From an uncultured Christensenella sp. (GTDB taxonomy: Bacteria; Bacillota; Clostridia; Christensenellales; Borkfalkiaceae), in NCBI GenBank assembly GCA_910583545.1, contig CAJTXM010000004.1, positions 28,068 to 92,067 of the forward strand: a DNA stretch of 64,000 nucleotides, given 5' to 3'. Of this stretch, positions 38,067-44,546 are shown piece after piece; positions within the stretch are counted from its first letter, which is position 1; the number at the start of each line of letters is the position of its first letter. A program made the translations under genes and the position numbers. A model generated the notes under the pieces. That model saw only the letters and a list, made by a program, of their open reading frames with translations, ran no database searches and was not told the origin of the DNA.

Positions 38067-39524
38067 TCAGATAGTTCCGTCGGAACATTTAACCGTATAG
38101 TTGCCTGCTCTGTAATCCCATTCCGTTTCTTTAACGACGGCATTCCATTCCGCCCGCGTTCCTTCGAATATAATTTCCTTCAAGGCATAACATTCCGCAA
38201 ACGCGTATCTCTCTATTTCGGTCACGTTTTTGCCGATAGTTATGCTTTCGAGATTTGCACACTTCCAGAACGCATTTTCGCCGATATGCGTAACGCCTTT
38301 CATAACTACTTTTTTAAGGTTTTTACAGCCGAACAGCGCGTCCGCAGGCAATTCTGTTACACTGTCGGGAATAACCAGACTCGTTATATCTTCGCGGCTG
38401 TTGAATATCCATCCGAAACCGGTGACGGGTAAACCGTTATGCGTCGCGGGGATTACTATATCACCTGTTGCCGTGCCGACGCTCGTAACTTCGCTGTAAG
38501 TTGCGTAATCGGTAAATACCAAACCGCTCGGATCGGCTATTTCACCGCAGACAGAGCAAGTTCCTTTGACAAAGTTGTGAGGAATCTTGCTGTTTGGAAC
38601 CGTAATGGTATCCACTTTTTGGCAAGTTGCGCAGGTGCGACTGCTTGTGCCGTCTTTCGTGCAGGTCGCGTCATTGTTAGAAACGTACTTACCGTAAGAA
38701 TGTCCCGTCTTGCTTCCGACAACGGTACGCGTATCAACGCTGTTGCAGTTTGAACAGGTTGCGCTCTCCGTCCCGTCAGTTTCGCACTGTGCGTTGTTGT
38801 TGAATACGTAGCTTCCGAAACTGTGTCCCGTACGCGGTATTGCCTGCACGGTTGTCGCAGAACAGTCGGGGCAGCTGCCAGATCTGGAACCGTCCTGTGT
38901 ACAAGAAGCCGGCTTGATTACAGTCCAGTTATAGTTATGACCTGTCGTACTGTCGGGAACGGTTTCCGTCTTGGTATCTTTACATCTTCTGCAAACGCCG
39001 TCGCGCGACCAGTCCGTAACGCAGGTTGCCTTGTGCTCAGTCCATTCGTAATCGTGGTTGAGCGCAGGTTTTCTGTTTCGTCTTTCGCTCGTACCGCAGG
39101 TACTGCAAAGATATACGTCGTAGCCTTCTTTCGTACATTCAGGCGCAACCGTCATATTGAACGTAAACTTGCAGGTGTGCGAACCGCCGTTCGAACCGCC
39201 GTTGTTTCCGCTTCCCGTATTATCTCCGCCGTCCGAACCGCCGTCATTATTTCCGTTGCTATCCGAACCGCCGTTCGAACCGTTGCCTGTATTGTCTTCG
39301 TTGCCGTTATTATTTCCGCCGTTGCCGGAGCCGTCCGTATTTTCGTTATTTCCCGAACCGCCGTCAGCAGATCCGCCCGTCGAGGACGAGGGTCCGTCCT
39401 GTTCGGTGCCCTGCTGTTCGCCCGCTCCCTCGTTTTTTTCGTATACTAGTCCGAGTGTTATTGCCGTTGCCGCTATCAAAGCCATAAACAGACAAAGCAA
39501 AATAATCGTTAATTTCTTTGCCAT
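38067..39524 (-). CDS. Surface protein with Gly/Asn/Ser linker, CxxC repeats and BspA-like leucine-rich repeats
   Basis: 485 residues. An N-terminal membrane anchor or uncleaved signal (LTIILLCLFMALIAATAITLGL) is followed by about 85 residues of low-complexity Gly/Asn/Ser/Asp linker. Four to five repeats of about 42 residues then carry Cys pairs (CSTCG, CRRC, CPDC, CSNC, CATC, CSVC) and a GH(S/N)(Y/F) motif. A BspA-type LRR_5 domain follows (VIPDSVTELPADALFGCKNL, ITIGKNVTEIERYAFAEC). Likely exposed outside the cell for adhesion or binding. Confidence 0.87.
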   Translation of the reverse strand: MAKKLTIILLCLFMALIAATAITLGLVYEKNEGAGEQQGTEQDGPSSSTGGSADGGSGNNENTDGSGNGGNNNGNEDNTGNGSNGGSDSNGNNDGGSDGGDNTGSGNNGGSNGGSHTCKFTFNMTVAPECTKEGYDVYLCSTCGTSERRNRKPALNHDYEWTEHKATCVTDWSRDGVCRRCKDTKTETVPDSTTGHNYNWTVIKPASCTQDGSRSGSCPDCSATTVQAIPRTGHSFGSYVFNNNAQCETDGTESATCSNCNSVDTRTVVGSKTGHSYGKYVSNNDATCTKDGTSSRTCATCQKVDTITVPNSKIPHNFVKGTCSVCGEIADPSGLVFTDYATYSEVTSVGTATGDIVIPATHNGLPVTGFGWIFNSREDITSLVIPDSVTELPADALFGCKNLKKVVMKGVTHIGENAFWKCANLESITIGKNVTEIERYAFAECYALKEIIFEGTRAEWNAVVKETEWDYRAGNYTVKCSDGTI

Positions 39525-39634
39525 AAATTTACTCCTTAGTTTTAACCTCTATATAACATTATATTATCAATTAAATAAAAATAAATCAATTCAAATACGC
39601 AGAGTATCCGAAATGCGAAAATTCCGCCGTAAAT

Positions 39635-40069
39635 TTAAGTAAATCTTTTCAGCCAGCTTAAATCCAACTTCCACTCGGATACTTTGTTGCGACGTCGGTG
39701 CGCTTCGTTCGCTTCACCGAGAGCTTTTCTGTATTCGGGGTAAGACGCGCCGTTTACTTTCATAAAATGCTCCGACGCGCTCTTTTCACTGCCCAAAAGC
39801 GAAGTTCTGCCTATATGTATAACTTCGTGACAGTCACGGCAGACGGCGATAACCGTTTCAAGCTTCTGAATGCAATTCTCCTCGTCGTAGCTCCACCGCT
39901 CGTGCGCTTCCAGCCTTTTAGACGGCGCACCGCATATCATACACTTTCCCTCCGCCCTCGAATAGGCGTCGCGCCTGACGGCGTTCCACTGTTCTGCCGA
40001 TAAAATACTTCTTAAATTCGAATACCAACAGCTGTCGGGCACCATTTCGAAGCCGAGTTTATATTTCAT
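39635..40069 (-). CDS. HNH endonuclease-like protein, likely leaderless
   Basis: 144 residues. Zinc ligands CMIC (43-46) and CRDCH (77-81), with LEAHERWSYDE carrying the catalytic-type His, match the HNH fold. Whether it is a homing, restriction or housekeeping nuclease cannot be told; no methyltransferase or mobile element is adjacent. The ATG at 40069 lacks a ribosome binding site and lies 9 nt beyond a -10 box. Confidence 0.82.
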   Translation of the reverse strand: MKYKLGFEMVPDSCWYSNLRSILSAEQWNAVRRDAYSRAEGKCMICGAPSKRLEAHERWSYDEENCIQKLETVIAVCRDCHEVIHIGRTSLLGSEKSASEHFMKVNGASYPEYRKALGEANEAHRRRNKVSEWKLDLSWLKRFT

Positions 40070-40077
40070 ACTATTCT

Positions 40078-40106
40078 ATTTTACTCTTTTTCATAAATAT
40101 TTGCAA
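40078..40106 (-). promoter_or_regulatory. Promoter of the HNH gene (leaderless)
   Basis: TTGCAA (40106-40101), 17-bp spacer, TAAAAT (40083-40078); predicted start about 2 nt before the ATG. Confidence 0.6.
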
Positions 40107-40125
40107 GCAATTTACGCTAAACCCC

Positions 40126-40154
40126 TTGACAGCGCGGAAAACCCGTATTATAAT
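40126..40154 (+). promoter_or_regulatory. Promoter of the SPFH gene
   Basis: TTGACA (40126-40131), 17-bp spacer, TATAAT (40149-40154): both boxes match consensus. Confidence 0.85.
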
Positions 40155-40159
40155 ATGCC

Positions 40160-40178
40160 TGATATCAAAAAGATATCA
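40160..40178. promoter_or_regulatory. Inverted repeat at the SPFH transcription start
   Basis: TGATATC-AAAAA-GATATCA covers the predicted +1 position, ideally placed for repression. Confidence 0.55.
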
Positions 40179-40201
40179 ATTTGTATTACAGGAGTTTTGT
40201 T

Positions 40202-41158
40202 ATGGAAACAGAAATCAAAGAAAAGAAGTTAAAGGGTAAAAACGGCTGGCTGATGCTTTTTATAGTTATCGGCGCGATACTTGCAGGGCTTGCAATGGCA
40301 ATTGCGGGATTTATTCTCGTAGGAGGCGACGAAACGCCCGAAAACCCCGCGTTTTTCGCACTCGCAGGCGCAGGGCTCGTCGTAGTTTTCGTATCGTCCG
40401 TATGTCTTGCAGGTTTCAAGGTGCTTGCACCCAATGAAGCTATCGTTCTGACTCTGTTCGGTAAATATCACGGCACGCTCGAAGAGGACGGATTCTGGTT
40501 CGTCAACCCCTTCTGTTCGGCGAAAAAACCCATAGAGGACGTTGCCGTTTTCGGCAAGGCTATGTTGAGTAAAAAGCTCAGCCTCAAAGCTATGACTCTC
40601 AATAACGATAAACAGAAAGTAAACGACGAAGAGGGCAACCCCATTGAGATAAGCGTAGTCGTAATATGGCGCATAGCCGACTGCGCGAAGGCGGTCTTCT
40701 GCGTGGATAATTATATGACGTTTATTTCTACGCAGTGCGACAGCGCTATAAGGCAGGTTGCGCGTCAATATCCCTACGACGTGAGCGAGGGCGGAGACGA
40801 AAAGTCGCTCCGCGGTTCTTCACAGGAAATAGCCGACGTATTGAAAGCCGAACTTCAGAACCGCGTGAATATGGCGGGAATAGAGATTCTCGACGCAAGA
40901 ATAAACAACCTTGCGTACGCGCCCGAAATCGCGGCGGCTATGCTCCAGCGTCAGCAGGCTTCGGCAATAATCGCGGCAAGACAGAAAATAGTCGACGGCG
41001 CCGTTTCTATGGTGGAAATGGCTTTGAACAAACTCAACGAGAATAAAGTCGTCGAACTCGACGAAGAGAGAAAGGCGGCGATGGTTTCCAACCTTTTGGT
41101 TATCCTCTGCGGAAACCGCGACGCACAGCCCATTGTAAACAGCGGAACCATCTACTAA
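40202..41158 (+). CDS. SPFH/Band 7 domain protein (flotillin-like)
   Basis: 318 residues from ATG 40202 (CAGGAG upstream; the earlier TTG has no site). Two N-terminal transmembrane helices (GWLMLFIVIGAILAGLAMAIAGFI and PAFFALAGAGLVVVFVSSVCLAG) precede the Band 7 domain (VLAPNEAIVLTLFGKYHGT, ...VVIWRIADCAKAVFCVDNY, RQVARQYPYDVSE, LKAELQNRVNMAGIEILDARI). Such proteins oligomerise at the membrane and organise proteins or proteases. Single gene with strong promoter and operator. Confidence 0.92.
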   Translation: METEIKEKKLKGKNGWLMLFIVIGAILAGLAMAIAGFILVGGDETPENPAFFALAGAGLVVVFVSSVCLAGFKVLAPNEAIVLTLFGKYHGTLEEDGFWFVNPFCSAKKPIEDVAVFGKAMLSKKLSLKAMTLNNDKQKVNDEEGNPIEISVVVIWRIADCAKAVFCVDNYMTFISTQCDSAIRQVARQYPYDVSEGGDEKSLRGSSQEIADVLKAELQNRVNMAGIEILDARINNLAYAPEIAAAMLQRQQASAIIAARQKIVDGAVSMVEMALNKLNENKVVELDEERKAAMVSNLLVILCGNRDAQPIVNSGTIY

Positions 41159-41165
41159 AACAGTT

Positions 41166-41261
41166 CACGAAAAATTGTTTGCTACAATTTTTCCGTGAGA
41201 TTGCTTTTGTCGTAAACAAGCTTAACGGCGGAAATAAATTCCGCCTTGCTTGTTTTTGCCG
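41166..41261 (-). repeat. Structured intergenic element, copy F (internally deleted short form)
   Basis: On the minus strand AAACAAGC-AA-GGCGGAA-TTTA-TTCCGCC-GTTA-AGCTTGTTT forms the 5' double hairpin, with an outer stem unlike other copies but fully paired. The terminal hairpin is CACGGAAAAATTGT / ACAATTTTTCGTG. The middle hairpins are absent. The terminus ends 7 bp from the SPFH stop codon on the opposite strand. Confidence 0.72.
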
Positions 41262-41293
41262 TAATTAATTTTAACATTATTGCAGTTGAACAT

Positions 41294-41343
41294 ATCGTAA
41301 AAAAAATTTTAACGCACAAGCCGTTTTGCTGATTTTTTACGAT
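41294..41343. promoter_or_regulatory. Inverted repeat before the 194-residue membrane protein gene
   Basis: ATCGTAAAAAA (41294-41304) and TTTTTTACGAT (41333-41343) with a 28-nt loop, directly upstream of the AAAGGA ribosome binding site. Confidence 0.45.
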
Positions 41344-41358
41344 TAAAGGACTTGACTT

Positions 41359-41943
41359 ATGGAGAGAATTTCTAAACCCGAAAATCTGACCGTTTACAGA
41401 AAAAAAGGGCTGACGGTTTTAGGCGGTCTAATCAGTCTGTTGCTTGCGGCAGCGTTAATTACGTTTATAACGGTAGCATATTTAATGACGCCGGAAGAGA
41501 CGGTAAAAGAGGTGAAAACCTCTGTTATAATTGCTTTCACAGGAGTCGGTATCGGCGCTTTTTTCCTTATTTCCAACACCGCGCTGTGCTTATATAATCT
41601 GCGCTATCCCGTAATTCTTGCGACCGACGAAAAGGGAATTTACGATTATTCGGGCTTTATTCACTGCGGTTTTATCGGCTGGAACGATATTTTGGAAATC
41701 ACCGGTTGCGGAAACAAAGCCGAAGCGTTTATCGACCTGTTTGAAAACGGTTCTTTAACGGAAGTAAAAATAGAGCTTAAAAACAGAAAAGCCACATTTG
41801 CAAACCGCAGTAAGCTGTGGACGGCACTATTTATTATGTCGGGCTTCGGCACGGTCAGAATCCGCACTATGTGTTCGCCCCTTTCAAAGAAAATCACCTA
41901 TGCGCTCTTAAACGAACGCCTTAAATACTATACGGAAAGTTGA
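41359..41943 (+). CDS. Two-helix membrane protein with cytoplasmic PH-like domain
   Basis: 194 residues. Two transmembrane helices (GGLISLLLAAALITFITVAYL and VIIAFTGVGIGAFFLISNTALCL) are followed by a domain starting YPVILATDEKGIYDYSGFIHCGFIGWNDI, a pattern shared with small YcxB/STM3941-like bacterial membrane proteins. Function unknown. It is 3 bp from an RHH gene and close to a second membrane protein of the same design. Confidence 0.8.
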   Translation: MERISKPENLTVYRKKGLTVLGGLISLLLAAALITFITVAYLMTPEETVKEVKTSVIIAFTGVGIGAFFLISNTALCLYNLRYPVILATDEKGIYDYSGFIHCGFIGWNDILEITGCGNKAEAFIDLFENGSLTEVKIELKNRKATFANRSKLWTALFIMSGFGTVRIRTMCSPLSKKITYALLNERLKYYTES

Positions 41944-41946
41944 TTT

Positions 41947-42138
41947 ATGGAAAAAGAAAAATCAGGTAAAAAACAAATACCTTTGCGCATATCCGAAAAA
42001 CTGTATGCCGAACTCGAACGCTGGTCGGCTGATGAATTCCGCTCGGTCAACGGTCAGATAGAATATCTTCTTACCGAATGTGTTAAATATCGTAAATACG
42101 GCAAAAAGGGCTTGACGAACGGGGACGAAAGTAATTAA
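41947..42138 (+). CDS. Ribbon-helix-helix (Arc-like) DNA-binding protein
   Basis: 63 residues: KKQIPLRISEKLYAELERWSADEFRSVNGQIEYLLTECVKYRK is a typical Arc/MetJ fold with a beta strand and two helices, and a basic C-terminal tail. It could be an autoregulator of this small operon or an antitoxin, although no toxin-like partner is recognised. It follows the membrane protein by 3 bp. The promoter of the next gene lies within its 3' end. Confidence 0.85.
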   Translation: MEKEKSGKKQIPLRISEKLYAELERWSADEFRSVNGQIEYLLTECVKYRKYGKKGLTNGDESN

Positions 42139-42141
42139 AAT
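42112..42141 (+). promoter_or_regulatory. Internal promoter for the leaderless 203-residue gene
   Basis: TTGACG (42112-42117), 18-bp spacer, TAAAAT (42136-42141), ending 7 nt before the ATG at 42148; it overlaps the RHH coding end. Confidence 0.55.
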
Positions 42142-42147
42142 ATAGTT

Positions 42148-42759
42148 ATGGTAAATCTCGACGGACAGAAAATCGCCAAAATAAAACGAGGCGAAATCAT
42201 ACAGCTTATCTCTCTCTGCGTTTCGGCGGCAGGCGTAATTTTCTTTATTGTGACTTACGTTCTGGCAAGGGTGCAAAACAGCGACGCATTGAAAATCGTT
42301 TCATTCGCCGTTTCTCCTGCTTTAATTGCAGTCGGCTCGCTTATAGCGGCGGTTTTCAATTTAAAATACGGCAGACTTTCGGAAAAATTGATACGGCAGT
42401 ATATCTTGGATATCTGCCTCGAACACCCCGAAGCGATGCACCCCGAAAAGGACAGCCTCACTTTCTATATCACCGAAGAAAACCGCGTTTTCACTATGAC
42501 GGCAAACGGATTCAGGGACGGACTGAAATTTGATTTTTCGGCGTATAAATGGCTGTTTGCGATACATAAGTCCGCCATTTTCAACGAGATAGGAACACGG
42601 CTCACCGTTTCGTTCTGCCGTCTTTTCGAAAGAGGGGCAAAATACAAGGACGTCGGCTATACGGTAAAATTAAAGTCGAAAAGCAAAAAACCCGTACCGA
42701 TAATTTCAAACGGCATACCCGACAGAAAGTCTTTTAAAATTTATCTCAAAAACAAATAA
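42148..42759 (+). CDS. Two-helix membrane protein, likely leaderless
   Basis: 203 residues. Two transmembrane helices (IIQLISLCVSAAGVIFFIVTYVL and IVSFAVSPALIAVGSLIAAVF) and a soluble C-terminal domain (FYITEENRVFTMTANGFRDGLKFDFSAYKW) broadly like that of the protein at 41359-41943, suggesting distant paralogy. No ribosome binding site precedes the ATG; a -10 box ends 7 nt upstream. Function unknown. Confidence 0.78.
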   Translation: MVNLDGQKIAKIKRGEIIQLISLCVSAAGVIFFIVTYVLARVQNSDALKIVSFAVSPALIAVGSLIAAVFNLKYGRLSEKLIRQYILDICLEHPEAMHPEKDSLTFYITEENRVFTMTANGFRDGLKFDFSAYKWLFAIHKSAIFNEIGTRLTVSFCRLFERGAKYKDVGYTVKLKSKSKKPVPIISNGIPDRKSFKIYLKNK

Positions 42760-42760
42760 A

Positions 42761-42789
42761 AAATCTCGGACTGCCGTCCGAGATTTTTT
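42761..42789. terminator. Bidirectional terminator
   Basis: AAATCTCGGAC-TGCC-GTCCGAGATTT, 11-bp stem with T-runs on both strands, between convergent genes. Confidence 0.85.
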
Positions 42790-43096
42790 ACTGTTTCATA
42801 TTTCTCATTAAATCTATAAAAGTATTTTTTCTTTCCACCGATAAATTATTTAAAAGATCTATAATTTCTTTATCCTGATTATAGTTCTTATAATTATCCG
42901 CAAAAAATTCCGAACAGGGAATTTCAAGCGTATCAAGAATTTGCAAAAGCACGGGAAGCGAAACTTTGAAATTTCCGCATTCAATTTGGTTGATATAGGT
43001 CGGGCTTTTATCCAGCCTTAAACTTAGCTCCCTTGCCGAAAGATTTTTCCGATTTCTGAAATACCAAATCCGCATAGCAATATCTTTAATTTCCAT
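42788..43096 (-). CDS. XRE-family transcriptional regulator
   Basis: 102 residues from ATG 43096 (GAGGTG upstream). Helix-turn-helix: MRIWYFRNRKNLSARELSLRLDKSPTYINQIECG; the C-terminal helix DKEIIDLLNNLSVERKNTFIDL may dimerise. It is divergent from a lipoprotein gene; two identical-architecture palindromes lie between them, so it probably controls both. Confidence 0.9.
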   Translation of the reverse strand: MEIKDIAMRIWYFRNRKNLSARELSLRLDKSPTYINQIECGNFKVSLPVLLQILDTLEIPCSEFFADNYKNYNQDKEIIDLLNNLSVERKNTFIDLMRNMKQ

Positions 43097-43143
43097 TAAA
43101 CACCTCACAATTTAAGTTTAGTGCCTTTTATTAATTAGCTCGA

Positions 43144-43198
43144 TTAGTGATAACTAATAATTTAGTTAAAAAATATTAATATAATTAGTATTAACTAA
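43144..43198. promoter_or_regulatory. Two TTAGT-N4-ACTAA palindromes, candidate XRE operator
   Basis: TTAGTGATAACTAA (43144-43157) and TTAGTATTAACTAA (43185-43198), centres 41 bp apart, about four helical turns. A further ACTAA half lies at 43213-43217. Confidence 0.65.
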
Positions 43199-43202
43199 AT
43201 TC

Positions 43203-43231
43203 TTGACTTTATACTAATAATTTGTTATTTT
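43203..43231 (+). promoter_or_regulatory. Promoter of the lipoprotein gene
   Basis: TTGACT (43203-43208), 17-bp spacer, TATTTT (43226-43231) with TG one base upstream. Confidence 0.6.
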
Positions 43232-43267
43232 ATATATGCAAATGATTATTAAAAATAACAGGTGTAT

Positions 43268-43684
43268 ATGAAAAAATTAATTTTATCGGTGCTTATTTGT
43301 TTAATAAGTCTGACATCTTCAATCTATCTTTCTGCTTGCGATAAATGCCAATATTCATTAAATTCAGGCTCATACGAATTTGAAAAAGCAGTATTTATAA
43401 ACAAAGGCAACAACGAGATTACAACAAAATATGCCGATGATATAATTGAAAACAAAAACGATTTCTTACAATGGAATAATTTATTGAGTTTCAGCATTTT
43501 TATCAACGAAAACACCGAATACTTTAAAAATGGAAATAACGATTATTTCGTAGTAAACGAGGGGCTTGCCTTTAAAATAATTGCCGACGATACTCTTCAA
43601 CTTCATTTTCCTTATTGGCGCAGTTATGATTACGGAAATTATGATATTACGATAACATTAACTTTAAAAGTTTTATACGGTTAA
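43268..43684 (+). CDS. Small lipoprotein of unknown function
   Basis: 138 residues from ATG 43268. Signal peptide KKLILSVLICLISLTSSIY with lipobox LSAC. The mature part is asparagine-rich and AT-rich, with YSLNSGSYEFEKAVFINKGNNEI and a C-terminal DITITLTLKVLYG strand. It resembles in layout the lipoprotein at 20853-21275, also paired with an XRE regulator. No family recognised. Confidence 0.8.
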   Translation: MKKLILSVLICLISLTSSIYLSACDKCQYSLNSGSYEFEKAVFINKGNNEITTKYADDIIENKNDFLQWNNLLSFSIFINENTEYFKNGNNDYFVVNEGLAFKIIADDTLQLHFPYWRSYDYGNYDITITLTLKVLYG

Positions 43685-43718
43685 AAAAAACCTGCGCTTA
43701 TAGCGCAGGTTTTTTTTA
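43683..43718. terminator. Bidirectional terminator
   Basis: AACCTGCGCT / AGCGCAGGTT stem with eight A before and eight T after. Confidence 0.88.
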
Positions 43719-43762
43719 TGCTGACACTCAGCGAAATGTTTCAGATAAAATAAAGCATAAAG

Positions 43763-44542
43763 TTATAAAGCAACGAAACTTATACGGCAGTCGTCGCATT
43801 TCAGCATTTTTACTAAACCCATATCATAGGGATAATCGCTCGGCTCTTTTCCGCAAATCGGACAGACCTGCTTTTCGGGATATTTCTTTTTCAGGCTGAA
43901 ACCAACTTCAATTTCAAAATAGTAATATACCGGCTTTTTCAATTTTTCTTCCAACTCGAGCCTTATATCGAAAGACAGTTTGTTTAAAGCCGAATCGGGA
44001 TTTGTTATCTGATTTTTTGTGAACCTGTCGGACAGCGAGTCAAACCACAGCTCTTTCACGCTTGCATAGCATTTCTGCCAGCTAAGCAAGCTGCTGTGTT
44101 CGCTTTCGTTGTAAAGATGAGGAACCTTGTACAGAGGTATTTCCCAACCGCATTTGCCGCAAGTTACGGGACTGCACGACCCGTCGCTGTCATAATCGGC
44201 AATAAGCTCGTAAAAAGGAATTTCCTTACACGAACAGTTACTTCTATATAAAATATTTTTACCTATTATTTCGGGTTTAATATCAAGATAAATGTAAGAG
44301 CGGTTTACGTACTCGTTATTGAATTTTTTATCGATGCTTTCAGGGTCGGGAACGTTGACGAATAAGTTATATCTATGCTCTCCGCAATTTATCAGAGAGT
44401 AATCGCCGTATATCTGACCGTTGCGAAAAAGAGTAACGAAATAGTCTTCAAGTAATTCGTCTTCATTTGTAAAAAACTTGCAGTTTTCAAAATCAACTTC
44501 TTCGTGTCTGACAGTAATATCAAGCTTCATAAAGTAACACAT
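43763..44542 (-). CDS. DUF2310 family zinc-ribbon protein
   Basis: 259 residues. Two zinc-ribbon-like Cys sets: CSCKEI...CGKCGWEI in the middle and CPICGKEPSDYP...CDDCRISF at the C-terminus. The pattern fits the DUF2310 (PF10071) family, function unknown, cytoplasmic. The start is 4 bases after the glpK stop; an ATG four codons later (44530) is also possible. Probably co-transcribed with glpK. Confidence 0.82.
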   Translation of the reverse strand: MCYFMKLDITVRHEEVDFENCKFFTNEDELLEDYFVTLFRNGQIYGDYSLINCGEHRYNLFVNVPDPESIDKKFNNEYVNRSYIYLDIKPEIIGKNILYRSNCSCKEIPFYELIADYDSDGSCSPVTCGKCGWEIPLYKVPHLYNESEHSSLLSWQKCYASVKELWFDSLSDRFTKNQITNPDSALNKLSFDIRLELEEKLKKPVYYYFEIEVGFSLKKKYPEKQVCPICGKEPSDYPYDMGLVKMLKCDDCRISFVAL

Positions 44543-44546
44543 TTTT

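Noticed and set aside
39635..40069. HNH gene as part of a restriction or phage defence system
   Set aside because: No methyltransferase, helicase or other defence gene is adjacent; it stands alone next to a surface protein and an SPFH gene.
41947..42138. RHH protein as antitoxin of a toxin-antitoxin pair
   Set aside because: Neither neighbour resembles a known toxin; both are two-helix membrane proteins, so the call is left as DNA-binding protein only.
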